This document shows, one piece after another, positions 1 to 9,664 of a stretch of DNA of 64,000 nucleotides. Under the pieces are notes generated by a model. It worked only from the letters and a program-made list of their open reading frames with translations, was not told where the DNA came from and made no database searches. Both the position numbers and the translations under genes were made by a program. Origin of the DNA: Myxococcales bacterium (GTDB lineage: Bacteria > Myxococcota_A > Polyangia > Haliangiales > Haliangiaceae); contig JADJUW010000001.1 of the NCBI GenBank assembly GCA_016716835.1, positions 1,880,001-1,944,000 of the forward strand, written 5' to 3'. How positions within the stretch are numbered: position 1 is the first letter of the stretch; every line of letters starts with the position of its first letter.

Positions 1-1
1 A

Positions 2-169
<168 letters not shown>

Positions 170-191
170 CTCGCTTTGATTTTGTGGCATA

Positions 192-2285
192 GTGCGCGAT
201 GGCGCTATGCTCGAACCATCTCCCCATACGCCTGGCCTGCCAACGCAGGGCGAATTCGCCGCCGCGATGGGCGTGCGCGACCAACCCGTGGTTGCCGTGG
301 TGCGCGGACTCATCGCGGGCTGTGCGCCGACCACGCCTCCAGTGGCCGCATCCCCAAGCTCGCCCTCCGAACCCGACGACCAGCTGAGGGCGCTTGAGCA
401 GCTAGGTCGCTTTATCGTTGACGGCCCTGAGGTGCGGGAGACCGATGTCATGGCCTTGCCCGGCGAGCTGGGCAGCAAGCTAGGCCGCCAACAACTGTGT
501 CGCCTTGAGCTGTTGACGCGCTGCCTAGAGCTTTTGCCTGCCGCGGGCGATCTCGCGCGGGCGTGTCTTGGCGCCGTGCTCGCGCGCTCCAACGCCATCT
601 CGCTGTTTGCGGAGGTGGGGTTGCCAAACGACCGCGGCCTGGTTGCCGAGACCTCCGACCGTCTGGCGCGACGTTGGTTGCCGCAGCCGCCCGATGCCCA
701 GAACTTGGCGGCGCTCGGCTTTCGCATTCTCGATGACGACAATCTCGAGCTCGAGGACCTCGTCGCGATCGCGGGCCCGGTGTGGTTTCGCCTCGCACGT
801 GCGCTTGAGCTGATGGCGCAGCCAAGCACCGATGCACGCGACGCGGTGTATCTGCTCGCCGCCCGCCTCGCGGCGCTGGGGCTTGCGGAAGATATTCGCG
901 CCCGCACGCCGGTAACTCAGGCAGGCATCTCCGCCTCGCCTTTTCTGCGCCTCGCGCGCGCTTCGTTGATCGATCTACCCGACGAGATAGCGGCGTGCCG
1001 GGGCCAACTCGCCGAGATAGGCGTCTCGCTCGAAGACGCCGGCGTCAGCGTGGATCTCGTCTATTCGCTCGATACGATTGAGCGCGGCCTGGCGCGTATG
1101 GAGGCGTTGCTGCCCTTTGCCACCCACCCGCAAGCGGTTTCTGAGGCGGTGGTTGTGCGCTTGGTTGGCCAGCTCACGAGCGGCTTGCAAGGCGAGCGCT
1201 CGTTTCGCAGCCTGCTTGCCGATAACTTTCGCCTGCTCGCGCGCAAGGTCATTGAGCGTGCGGGCAAGACCGGCGAGCACTATGTCACCACCACCCGCAC
1301 CGAATACTGGAAGATGCTGGCCTCCGCTGGGGGCGGTGGCGTTTTGACCGCCGGCACGGCGATCACCAAGTTTTTCATTAAGTGGGCGCAGCTGCCGCCG
1401 TTCATCGACGGCGTAGCCTCGTCACTGCTCTACGCCCTGAGCTTCATTGCGATTCAGCTCGCGGGCTTCACCCTCGCCACCAAGCAACCTTCGATGACCG
1501 CGGCTGCCTTGGCCGGCACGTTGCGCGAGGCCAGCGGCCACGCGCGCACGTCGGGCCTCGTCGAACTCATCGCCCAGATCAGCCGTTCGCAGTTCGCCGC
1601 GGCGGTTGGCAACATCACGCTCGTCGTCATCGTCGCGTTTGGCTTTGATGCCGCCCACTTGCATCTTACGGGCCGGCCATTTCTCGACGCCCGTTCGGCC
1701 CAGTACACCATCGCCTCCTTCCACCCCACGCAAAGCGGTACGCTGTGGTTTGCCGCATTTACCGGCGTCTTGTTGTGGTGTTCAAGCCTGTTTTCCGGAT
1801 GGTTTGAAAACGCGATCGTGTTTCGCCGCATCCCCGAGGCCCTGGCCCACCACCGCGTGGGTCGTCGCGTCGGCCGTCGCCGCATGCAGGCCGTGGCGGA
1901 TTTCGTGGAGCGGCAAGCCGCCGGCTTTGGCGGCAGCGTCTCGCTTGGCGTGTTGCTTGGCATGACGCCGGTGTTTGCAAAATTTGTCGGGTTGCCAATC
2001 GACGTTCGCCACGTCACGTTGTCGTCTGGCTCCTTGGCCTTGGCCGTGGGCTCACTCGGCTTTGATGGGGTTACGATGCCGCAGGGGGTGGCGGCGGCGA
2101 TTGGCATTGGCTGCATAGGCCTGCTCAACTTTGGCGTCAGCTTTGTGCTCGCCTTGCTGGTAGCGCTGCGTGCTCGCGACGTGCCGCGCGGCGAATGGAC
2201 CGCGCTGCCGGGCGCCGTGCTGCGCTACTTTGTGCGCCATCCGCTGCGCTTTTTCTTGCCGCCTCGATCGCGACCGGCAGCCTAG
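192..2285 (+). CDS. Gcr/site-specific-recombinase family membrane protein (PF10136-like)
   Basis: A 697-residue protein. The N-terminal half (to about residue 360) is a soluble helical, Leu/Ala/Glu-rich region; the C-terminal half has about six hydrophobic helices beginning near residue 375, and the centre carries the ERAGKTGEHY and TRTEYW segments typical of the family annotated historically as site-specific recombinase Gcr. Despite that name no DNA-recombinase catalytic motif is visible, and the topology is that of an inner-membrane protein of unknown function. The start is a GTG; an ATG five codons in (207) is an alternative. It converges on rlmN with a 4-base overlap of the stops. Confidence 0.75.
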   Translation: MRDGAMLEPSPHTPGLPTQGEFAAAMGVRDQPVVAVVRGLIAGCAPTTPPVAASPSSPSEPDDQLRALEQLGRFIVDGPEVRETDVMALPGELGSKLGRQQLCRLELLTRCLELLPAAGDLARACLGAVLARSNAISLFAEVGLPNDRGLVAETSDRLARRWLPQPPDAQNLAALGFRILDDDNLELEDLVAIAGPVWFRLARALELMAQPSTDARDAVYLLAARLAALGLAEDIRARTPVTQAGISASPFLRLARASLIDLPDEIAACRGQLAEIGVSLEDAGVSVDLVYSLDTIERGLARMEALLPFATHPQAVSEAVVVRLVGQLTSGLQGERSFRSLLADNFRLLARKVIERAGKTGEHYVTTTRTEYWKMLASAGGGGVLTAGTAITKFFIKWAQLPPFIDGVASSLLYALSFIAIQLAGFTLATKQPSMTAAALAGTLREASGHARTSGLVELIAQISRSQFAAAVGNITLVVIVAFGFDAAHLHLTGRPFLDARSAQYTIASFHPTQSGTLWFAAFTGVLLWCSSLFSGWFENAIVFRRIPEALAHHRVGRRVGRRRMQAVADFVERQAAGFGGSVSLGVLLGMTPVFAKFVGLPIDVRHVTLSSGSLALAVGSLGFDGVTMPQGVAAAIGIGCIGLLNFGVSFVLALLVALRARDVPRGEWTALPGAVLRYFVRHPLRFFLPPRSRPAA

Positions 2286-3409
2286 GCCTGCGCGGCGATG
2301 CGGCGCGCGACGCGCAACGGCACCAACGTGCTGCCGTCGGCTTGGCGATTGGCGAGCTGACCGCACGCAGCGTCGATGTCGTCGCCTCGCGTTGCTCGCA
2401 AATACGTCGGCAGGCCGCGGCGCTTGCACTCGGCCTGAAACGCGGCGACGGCGGCGGCGGTCGGCTTTTCGTAGCGCGCACCGGGATGCGGGTTCCACGG
2501 GATGAGATTTACCTTGCACGGCATGCCGCGCAAGAGCTGCGCCAGGCGCGCGGCGTCGGCCAACGTGTCGTTGACGCCGCCGAGGAGCACGTATTCAAAC
2601 GTAATGCGCCGGCGGTGCTCGAGCGGATAAGCGCGCAGCGCGGCGAGCAACGCCTCGATCTTGTATTTCTTGTTGACCGGCATCACCTCGTCGCGCGTGT
2701 CGTTGTCAGACGCGTTGAGCGAGATCGCCAGATTTGGCCGAATGGCGCCCTCTTGCCCCAGCTTCTCGATGCGCGGCACCAAGCCCGAGGTCGACACCGT
2801 CATGCGGCGATACGAGAGTCCGGCGCCTAAGTCGTGATGCAAAATCTCGAGCGACTTCAGCACCTGATCGTAATTGTGCAGCGGCTCGCCCATGCCCATA
2901 TAAACGATGTTCGAGATCCGCCGGCCCGGCTCGACCTCGGCGAGCAAGGCCCGCGCGCGATACACTTGGTCGACGATCTCGCCGGCACTGAGGTTGCGAA
3001 TCAGGCCCATCTTCGCGGTGGCGCAGAACTGACAATCCATGGCGCAACCGACCTGCGACGAGATGCATTGCGTGGTCTTGTCGCCGTCGGGAATGAGCAC
3101 CGACTCGATGAATTGACCATCGCTCGTGACCAGCCTCAGCTTGCGCGTGCCGTCGCGCGAGGTCTGCACGATGTCGACGCGCAGCGTGCCCAGCGTCGCC
3201 ACGGCGGCGAGCTGATCGCGCGCAACCTTGCTGAGGTTGGTCATTTGCTCGATCGAGGTGACGCCGCGGCCGTGCACCCATTGCCAAATCTGCCCGGCGC
3301 GAAACGCTGGCCAGCCTAGCCGGCCCGAGACCAGCGCCGCGGTTTCATCCAAGGTCAGCGCGCGCAGATCTACCTGCGCGGGCGTGGACTCGGTTGCGGC
3401 GGCAGACAT
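2282..3409 (-). CDS. rlmN: 23S rRNA (adenine2503-C2)/tRNA methyltransferase RlmN
   Basis: A 375-residue radical-SAM methyltransferase that makes 2-methyladenosine at A2503 of 23S rRNA (and A37 of some tRNAs in the family). The [4Fe-4S]-binding cluster GCAMDCQFC lies at residues 121-129 (C122, C126, C129); the MGMGEPLHN segment follows, and a conserved cysteine near residue 349 in the DAACGQL motif corresponds to the methyl-carrying/resolving Cys. Length is normal for the family. It follows the DnaQ-like exonuclease gene on the same strand by 41 bases, so the two are probably co-transcribed. Confidence 0.95.
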   Translation of the reverse strand: MSAAATESTPAQVDLRALTLDETAALVSGRLGWPAFRAGQIWQWVHGRGVTSIEQMTNLSKVARDQLAAVATLGTLRVDIVQTSRDGTRKLRLVTSDGQFIESVLIPDGDKTTQCISSQVGCAMDCQFCATAKMGLIRNLSAGEIVDQVYRARALLAEVEPGRRISNIVYMGMGEPLHNYDQVLKSLEILHHDLGAGLSYRRMTVSTSGLVPRIEKLGQEGAIRPNLAISLNASDNDTRDEVMPVNKKYKIEALLAALRAYPLEHRRRITFEYVLLGGVNDTLADAARLAQLLRGMPCKVNLIPWNPHPGARYEKPTAAAVAAFQAECKRRGLPTYLRATRGDDIDAACGQLANRQADGSTLVPLRVARRIAAQA

Positions 3410-3450
3410 CGCGCCCGGGTATCATGCCTCCACCCAATCTGCAATGAATT

Positions 3451-4389
3451 TCAAACAGTTGGCGGCGGGCCGTAGCGCGCCACCACCCAGTCGACAAAGG
3501 CGTCTGCGCTCATCGCTAAGGCCGCCTCAGCGATATCGACCACATGCCCTGGAAAATCGCGACCTTGAACCCAGCGCAAGTACCCGGCTCCCTCGCCCTT
3601 CACCATGGACGCGACGGGGGTGCCCGCGTGTTTACCAAAGGCAATGGTCACCACGCCCTGCTCGTTCCACATAAAGTGGCGGCTAGGCCCGATGCAGCGC
3701 TGACGGGTTGGATCGCACACATCGGCGACTTCCTCCCAGCCCTTTTCCTGCAGCCCAAACGCCGCCAACATGCCGCTGAGTACCCGACCGGTAGCCGCGA
3801 CGTCGGCGGTTGCCGAGTGCGCCGATTCGAACGCGGTGCCGACAAAGCGTTTGTGCGCATGCTGCAAGCTGCGCGGCTCGCACTGTTGCCATAGGCGAAA
3901 TGGATCGACGACGAGCTTGGTGGAGATATCGAGCGGCGGTCGCCCCGCGCGCTCGAGCTCGCTCTGAAACATGTCGATATCAAAGGCGACGTTGTAGCCG
4001 ACGATGACGCCCGCCTGCGCAAACACCTGCAGGATCTCATCGACCACCGCGGCAAACGGAGGACAGTCTTTTAGATCGGCCATCGAAATGCCGTGCACGG
4101 CTTGCGCGCCGGGCGACATCTCGACCGTCGGCAAAAAGCGCCAGGTTTTTTGGCCGCCCTCGCCGTCCATACCGAACTGCATGCAAAGCTCGATAATTTG
4201 ATCGCGCTTGCGATCGGTGCCGGTGGTCTCGACGTCGAACACGATGACGTTTTGTTGCGCTGCCGCCTCGCCCATCTCTGCTCCTGTGACCGGGCCGCTG
4301 CCTGTCGCCGTGGGCACAAACCGCGGTGCGGCAACCGCCGGCACCGGTGCCGACACTCCATCAAACAAACTGCCCTGTGTAGTTGCCAC
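3451..4389 (-). CDS. DEDDh 3'-5' exonuclease (DnaQ/ExoX-like)
   Basis: A 312-residue exonuclease of the DnaQ superfamily. ExoI motif is FDVETTG (D52, E54), ExoII is NVAFDID (about 133-139), and ExoIII is HSATADVAAT (H191, D196), giving the full DEDDh catalytic set. The C-terminal 70 residues (GKHAGTPV ... YLRWV) resemble the small C-terminal domain seen in ExoX-type exonucleases. The role is probably DNA repair or end trimming; it is not the replicative epsilon subunit judging from the extra N-terminal 45 residues and C-terminal domain. First gene of a probable two-gene unit with rlmN. Confidence 0.85.
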   Translation of the reverse strand: MATTQGSLFDGVSAPVPAVAAPRFVPTATGSGPVTGAEMGEAAAQQNVIVFDVETTGTDRKRDQIIELCMQFGMDGEGGQKTWRFLPTVEMSPGAQAVHGISMADLKDCPPFAAVVDEILQVFAQAGVIVGYNVAFDIDMFQSELERAGRPPLDISTKLVVDPFRLWQQCEPRSLQHAHKRFVGTAFESAHSATADVAATGRVLSGMLAAFGLQEKGWEEVADVCDPTRQRCIGPSRHFMWNEQGVVTIAFGKHAGTPVASMVKGEGAGYLRWVQGRDFPGHVVDIAEAALAMSADAFVDWVVARYGPPPTV

Positions 4390-4582
4390 GATGATCCAAC
4401 TCTAAGCGCCCCCTCTGACACCTTGCTAGTTACCGAGATCACTTAGCTTTTCGGCATTACCGTGCGATCTCGGGATCGGCTACAAGCACCTACGCCTCGC
4501 CCTCGCCCGCGGCCCGCGCTAACAGATCGGAATCATTGATTGAGAGCTGCAGAATGGCGCCCGATCCGAGTACGATTCACGC

Positions 4583-5254
4583 GTGGGTTTCATCGCTTGT
4601 GGTGCCGCGCCTGCCTGTGCACTTGGTGGCATCGCCATCGCGTGCGGCGTGGTCAGCACGGCCACTGGCTGCCGCGTAAAAGACCCACCGCCGATTGCGA
4701 CCGAGTGGACCGATACCTTCGACCGCGCCTCCATTGGCAGCGACTACTTTCAGAGCGGTGGCGGGTTCGCGGTATCCGGCGGCGCGCTGGTGGCCAGGGG
4801 CGCGCAAAATCATCCGCTGTGGCTGCGCAAAAAGCTACCGCGCGACGTCCGCATCGCGTTTACCGCGACGGCTGAAACCGCGGCGGCCGACATCAAGGTC
4901 GAGCTGTTTGGCGATGGCCTTGCCTTTGACGAGGATGGCGGCGCCTATACCTCGACCGGCTACGTCGTCATCTTTGGCGGCTGGAATAACAGCAATTCGA
5001 TGATCGCCAAAGGCGACGAGCACGGCGGGCAACTCGCCCAGCGCGCCGACGTCAAGGTGGCGCCAGGGGTGCCCTACAAGTTCACCATCGAGCGCGTCGG
5101 CGCCACGATCTCGTGGTTTTTGGACGCCGCGCCCGAGCCCTTTTTGCGCTTTGTCGACGCCGCCCCGCTCGCCGGCGCGGGCCATGAATATTTTGGGTTT
5201 GGCAACTGGCAAGCTCCGACTCGCTTTGACAATCTCGTGATCACACCGCTGTAA
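4583..5254 (+). CDS. Putative lipoprotein with LamG/jelly-roll-like domain
   Basis: A 223-residue secreted protein starting at GTG. The N-terminus is hydrophobic and ends in an STATGC lipobox-like site, so it is probably a lipoprotein. The mature part (from about residue 40) reads as a concanavalin-type beta-sandwich: an EWTDTFDRA opening, GGFAVSGGALV strand, and a closing FGFGNWQAPTRFDNLVI strand, as in LamG or glycosidase-like carbohydrate-binding folds. Function unknown. It lies 17 bases upstream of the Ser/Thr kinase gene, which suggests a common transcript. Confidence 0.6.
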   Translation: MGFIACGAAPACALGGIAIACGVVSTATGCRVKDPPPIATEWTDTFDRASIGSDYFQSGGGFAVSGGALVARGAQNHPLWLRKKLPRDVRIAFTATAETAAADIKVELFGDGLAFDEDGGAYTSTGYVVIFGGWNNSNSMIAKGDEHGGQLAQRADVKVAPGVPYKFTIERVGATISWFLDAAPEPFLRFVDAAPLAGAGHEYFGFGNWQAPTRFDNLVITPL

Positions 5255-5271
5255 CGCCGCGCCCGCATTTT

Positions 5272-6480
5272 ATGGAGACCTTTGGCAAATATTCGCTGCT
5301 GCGCAAGATTGGCAGCGGTGGCATGGCCGAGGTGTTTTTAGCGCGCACCGCGGTGGCACAGGGCCTGGCCAAAGAGCTGGTCATTAAAAAGATTCACCCG
5401 ACGTACGCGCAATCGCCGCAGTTCGTTGCCATGTTCATCGACGAGGCGCGCATCGCCCTGCGCCTCAATCACCCCAACGTCATTCAAGTGTTTGACTTTG
5501 GTAAAGAGGGCGACACCTACTTTCTCGCGATGGAGTTTGTCGACGGCATCGACTTGCTCAAGCTGATGCAGGCGTGCGCCGCGCACAAGCAAACCATCCC
5601 CGCCAACATCGCCGCCTATATTGCCGAGCAGATCAGCAAGGGCCTGGACTATGCGCACCGGCGCGTCGGCGACAACAACGAACCCTTTGGCATCGTCCAC
5701 CGCGACATCTCGCCGCAAAATATTCTGCTGTCGTGGGACGGCGGGGTGAAGATCGTCGACTTCGGCATCGCGCGGGCACGCGACATGCACGAAGAGCCAG
5801 GCACGGTGAAAGGCAAGTACGCGTATATGTCGCCGGAGCAGGCGCGCGGCGAGATGGTCGATGTGCGCACCGACGTATTTGCCAACGGCATCTGCCTCTA
5901 CGAGATGCTGACCGGACGCCCGATGTACCCCGGCCGCGGCCGCCAGGTGCTGCAGCAGGTCAAGACCGCGACCTTTCGCCCGCCCGGCGAGGCCAATCCG
6001 AGCATTCCGACCGCGCTGCAGGACATCTTGCTGCGCGCGGTCCATCAGCGCCCCGATGGGCGTTACCAAGCCGCGCGCGAGATGGGCGCGGATTTGCGGC
6101 GCTTTGCGCTCGAACATAGCCGTCACACCGGGGAGCTCATTGAATCGACGACGCTCGCGGCCTACCTCGCGCGCATCATTCCAAAACCCGACGTGGCACG
6201 CGAGGCCCCGCTGCCCCGGCGCCGCACCTCGGGTATGCCCCCGATGGACGCCGGCCCGCTGCCCCCCGCCGGCGGCACGCATGACGCCACCGGCTCGCTC
6301 GGCATGGAGGGCGCCTCGCTGCGCCGCGAATCGCGCGAGCGTAAGCACGTGTTCGTCGTCGAGGGCGGCTGCCGGATTTTGCGGCGTTTGCCCAACGCGT
6401 CGGCGCCGAGCGCGCGGGCCGATTTGTTGAGCAATTCGTCACCACCGCCAAGGATATCGTTTTCAAGCATGAGGCGATGA
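5272..6480 (+). CDS. Eukaryote-type Ser/Thr protein kinase, C-terminus altered by frameshift
   Basis: The kinase domain occupies residues 7-280: glycine loop GSGGMAE (14-20), VAIK-equivalent VIKK (37-40), catalytic HRDISPQN (143-150), DFG (163-165) and the YMSPEQAR activation-segment end. All catalytic residues are present. After a Pro-rich linker the frame is correct to about residue 365 (KHVFVVEG), then reads into nonsense-like residues and stops at TGA 6478-6480. The -1 frame opens at 6345 and continues without a break into the downstream cyclase-like/ATPase gene, so the native product is probably one large fusion kinase and this end is artefactual or mutated. Confidence 0.85.
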   Translation: METFGKYSLLRKIGSGGMAEVFLARTAVAQGLAKELVIKKIHPTYAQSPQFVAMFIDEARIALRLNHPNVIQVFDFGKEGDTYFLAMEFVDGIDLLKLMQACAAHKQTIPANIAAYIAEQISKGLDYAHRRVGDNNEPFGIVHRDISPQNILLSWDGGVKIVDFGIARARDMHEEPGTVKGKYAYMSPEQARGEMVDVRTDVFANGICLYEMLTGRPMYPGRGRQVLQQVKTATFRPPGEANPSIPTALQDILLRAVHQRPDGRYQAAREMGADLRRFALEHSRHTGELIESTTLAAYLARIIPKPDVAREAPLPRRRTSGMPPMDAGPLPPAGGTHDATGSLGMEGASLRRESRERKHVFVVEGGCRILRRLPNASAPSARADLLSNSSPPPRISFSSMRR

Positions 6481-9400
6481 TCGATCAGGCCGGCTTCGTC
6501 GACGGGCGCTTCATGTTGCGTGCCGTGGTCGGCGTCCCGGTCGCAAGCGAAGACGACCCCGGGCGGGCCATGCGCCTGGCGCTGGCCCTGGTCGATGCGC
6601 TCGACGGCATCGCGATCGAAAACATGCCCGAGCTGCGGCTGGCGGTGGGCGTGCAACGCGGCAACGCGACGGTGATTCGCAGCGAGCTGAGCTGGCGCTT
6701 CGAGCTCGACGGCACCACCAGCTCGTTTGCCGGCTCGCTCGCCGATCGCGCCCACGGCGCTGAGATCGTGGTCGGCGGGCTTGCCTACCAAAGCGCACGC
6801 GATGAGTGGTTGTTCGAGCCGCTCGCCACCGCGCCGCTGCCGCGCGAGCTTGGCGAGGGCCAGACCGCCCGCGTTTATTTGCTGCGCGGCCGCAAAGAGC
6901 GCGCCGAACGGCAACGCCAACGCAGCGCCGGCGCGCGCATGGTGGGGCGCGAGATGGAACTCAAGAGCCTGCGCGACACCTACCGCGACGTGCTGATTTC
7001 GCGGCAGAAACGCATGGTGGGCGTGGTCGGCGAGACCGGCATCGGCAAGCGCACGCTGGTCAATGCCTTCCTCGCCACGCTCGCGCCCAATGAAGCCACG
7101 ATCATCCGCGCCGGCGCGCAGCCGTCGACCTCGATGACGCCGTATGGGCTCTTTGCTGACCTGGCGCGGGAATTCTTGGCGCTCGCCGATGGCGCCAGTT
7201 CGGCCGAGGTGGTGCGCCGCATTGAGCGCGCGGTGCCACTGGTATTCGCCGGCCAAGAGCAATCGCGCGAGGCCCGCGGCAGCGCGCAGATGCTGGCGAT
7301 GCTCGTCGGTGGCGCGTTGCCGTCTGCCCCCAGCGACGAGCTCGGCATTGATGCGCAAGAGCGCCGGCATCGCCTATTTCAGCTCCTGCTGCGCGTCGAA
7401 CAGCAGTTCCAGCCCGAGCGGCCTCTCATCGTCATCTTGGAGGACATGCATTGGGCAGACCAGGAGACGCTCGACATGTTTGCCGCGCTGCTGGCAGTAC
7501 ACACCCAGCGCCAGGTCTTCGGCATCGGCACCGCGCGCGCCGACCAGCGCATCACGCAGGCGCTGCGCAATGCCAACAATCACTCGCAGATCATCCATTT
7601 GGGCGAGCTCGACGATGCGCAACGCCGCGCCTATCTCGACGAGTTCTTCACGCCCGGCGAAGACATTTCGCGGCTCGCGGGCGAGGTCTTTGCGCGCACC
7701 GGCGGTAATCCGTATTTTATTCGCGAATCAATCGAGGCCCTCACCCAGCAGGGCGTGCTCGCGCACACGACCACCGCCGGCAGCGACAGCACCACCGGCC
7801 GGCTGGCGTGGGTTAAGCGCGGCACGCAGGTGCCGATGCCGAGCTCCATCGAAACGCTGCTGGCGGCGCGCTTTGATGGGCTCGACGCCGCGGTGCGCGA
7901 AACGCTATTTGCGAGCGCGATCTTGGGCCGCAACGTCGAGGCGGGCACCGTCGCCGCGATCACCGGGCGCGCGGCCGAGGCGGATCTAACGGTGCTCGTC
8001 GAGCATGGGCTCTTGACCAAGCGCAGCCATGCGGGCGAGCTGCGCTTCGTCAACGACATGGTGATGTCGGTCGCGTATGGCCTCATCCCGCCCGAGCAAC
8101 GCGCGCGGTTTCATCGCCAGGCCGCCAGCTTTCTCCTCATGCAGGCCGCGTATCGCGCTGGCCAAGACGATGGCGTGATCGCGCGTCACCTTGAGCTAGC
8201 GGGAGACTATGTCGGCGCCGTGCAACGCTATGCCCAGGCGGCCAGCCATGCGCTGCACATGGGCGGCAACATCGATGCGCAGCGCCTTTACGGCCGCATG
8301 CTGCGCCTTGCCGACCAGGGGCATCACGAGGTGCGATTTTTGGCGCACAAGGGCCGCCAGGAAAGCCTGCGCCGGGTGGGGCAAATTAAGGATCAGCTGC
8401 GCGAGCTTGGGGCCATGGTGCGCGAGGCAGAGCTCTTGGGTCACGCCGACAAGCTGGCGATGGCGCACACCGCAGTCGCGCAATTTTATTTCGACGTGCA
8501 TCGCTACGGCAAGGCCGCGCGCGCGCTGGCCGCGGCACTCGCCGCCGCCGAAGCCGGCGGCTTGGCGTTGCTTCGCGCCGACGCGATGCGGTTGTCGGCC
8601 GCCGTGCACCGCGCCACCGGCGACCTCACCAAGGCGCAAGCACTCGCCGAGGCCGCGCTCGCGCTATGCGATGGCGCTAAAGGGGGAACCGACGGGACGC
8701 CACGCGCTGCCGCGACGATGGCGCAGCGAGGTGCCATCCTCAATGGGCTCGGGATGATTCTCTCGCAGCGCGGTGAGCTGGAGCGCGCGAGCGAGCAATT
8801 TGCCGAAGCGGTGGTGATTTATCGCGGCCTCGGGCAGCAGCGGCTCGAGGCCAAGTCGCTGTGCAATCTGGCGATTTCGCTAGGCGCGCTCGGCGAGCAC
8901 GAAGACGCGATCGCACAGTACAAGCTGGCGCTGCGCATCGACCAGAGCCTGGGCAATCGCTTTGGCATGGCGGTTGAACTCAATAACCTCGGCCAAGCCT
9001 ATGCCCGGCTCGGCGATTTTGAGCGCGCCGAAAAATGTCTCGAGCGCGGCACGCGCCTTTGCGAACAGATTCAATTTCATCGCGGCCTGGTCGAGATTGC
9101 GTTGGCCTTCGGCGAAATCTCATATCTGCAAAACGATCAACCCACAGCGCACGCGCGTCTCGCCTCGGCGGTCGCGCAAAGCAAGATCACTGGCGACATG
9201 GCGCAGGCCGTGCGCGCACGGCTGTGGTTGGCGCTGTGCCAGGCCGAGCTTGGAATCGATCTAGCGCAGGCGCGGGACCACGTGCGTACCGCGCTTGCGG
9301 ACGCCATCGCGATGCCCATGCCGTCTGGCATCGTGTTTGGCCATGCCGTCGGGGCGTTGCTCGCGGCGCTGCATCCCCTGCTCGCCGGCCGCGCCGATGC

Positions 9401-9653
9401 CGCCATTGTTGAAGGCCACCTCGCCGGCGTCGCGGGCGCCATCGGCAGGGCCGCGCACCTCGAGGGCCTGGAGCTTGCCTATTGGCTGTGTCGTCGCGCC
9501 GCCCATGCCATTGGCGACGTGGCGCGCGCGCGCGAATTTGGCGCCTCGGCGCGCAGCATCTTGCAGGCCAAGCTGGGGCGGCTCGCCAGCGAGCAACTGC
9601 GTGCGAGCCTCGCCGCGACGGCGCTCGCCGGCGCGATTGAAGCTCCCATCTAA
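6477..9653 (+). CDS. Cyclase-like / AAA-type ATPase / TPR protein (C-terminal part of split kinase)
   Basis: From ATG 6477 the product has 1058 residues, but the same frame is coding-like from about 6363 (DFAAFAQRVG ...). Residues 1-140 resemble a degenerate nucleotide-cyclase domain: it keeps the fold-type pattern but no metal-binding Asp pair is obvious. An AAA/STAND-type ATPase follows with Walker A GETGIGKRT (185-193; an Arg follows the Lys) and Walker B LIVILEDMHWAD (about 318). From about residue 580 to the end there are TPR-like helical repeats with NNLGQAYARLGD- and LGALGEHEDA-type motifs. This architecture is common behind Ser/Thr kinases of Myxococcota. It is followed 11 bases later by a CPBP protease gene. 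Confidence 0.85.
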   Translation: MIDQAGFVDGRFMLRAVVGVPVASEDDPGRAMRLALALVDALDGIAIENMPELRLAVGVQRGNATVIRSELSWRFELDGTTSSFAGSLADRAHGAEIVVGGLAYQSARDEWLFEPLATAPLPRELGEGQTARVYLLRGRKERAERQRQRSAGARMVGREMELKSLRDTYRDVLISRQKRMVGVVGETGIGKRTLVNAFLATLAPNEATIIRAGAQPSTSMTPYGLFADLAREFLALADGASSAEVVRRIERAVPLVFAGQEQSREARGSAQMLAMLVGGALPSAPSDELGIDAQERRHRLFQLLLRVEQQFQPERPLIVILEDMHWADQETLDMFAALLAVHTQRQVFGIGTARADQRITQALRNANNHSQIIHLGELDDAQRRAYLDEFFTPGEDISRLAGEVFARTGGNPYFIRESIEALTQQGVLAHTTTAGSDSTTGRLAWVKRGTQVPMPSSIETLLAARFDGLDAAVRETLFASAILGRNVEAGTVAAITGRAAEADLTVLVEHGLLTKRSHAGELRFVNDMVMSVAYGLIPPEQRARFHRQAASFLLMQAAYRAGQDDGVIARHLELAGDYVGAVQRYAQAASHALHMGGNIDAQRLYGRMLRLADQGHHEVRFLAHKGRQESLRRVGQIKDQLRELGAMVREAELLGHADKLAMAHTAVAQFYFDVHRYGKAARALAAALAAAEAGGLALLRADAMRLSAAVHRATGDLTKAQALAEAALALCDGAKGGTDGTPRAAATMAQRGAILNGLGMILSQRGELERASEQFAEAVVIYRGLGQQRLEAKSLCNLAISLGALGEHEDAIAQYKLALRIDQSLGNRFGMAVELNNLGQAYARLGDFERAEKCLERGTRLCEQIQFHRGLVEIALAFGEISYLQNDQPTAHARLASAVAQSKITGDMAQAVRARLWLALCQAELGIDLAQARDHVRTALADAIAMPMPSGIVFGHAVGALLAALHPLLAGRADAAIVEGHLAGVAGAIGRAAHLEGLELAYWLCRRAAHAIGDVARAREFGASARSILQAKLGRLASEQLRASLAATALAGAIEAPI

Positions 9654-9664
9654 GGCGCTGCACA

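Noticed and set aside
192..2285. DNA recombinase
   Set aside because: Despite the family's name the protein is a membrane protein and shows no tyrosine- or serine-recombinase residues.
6477..6480. ATGA overlap as true start of the ATPase gene
   Set aside because: Strong coding signal continues upstream in the same frame, so the overlap is better explained by a frameshift.
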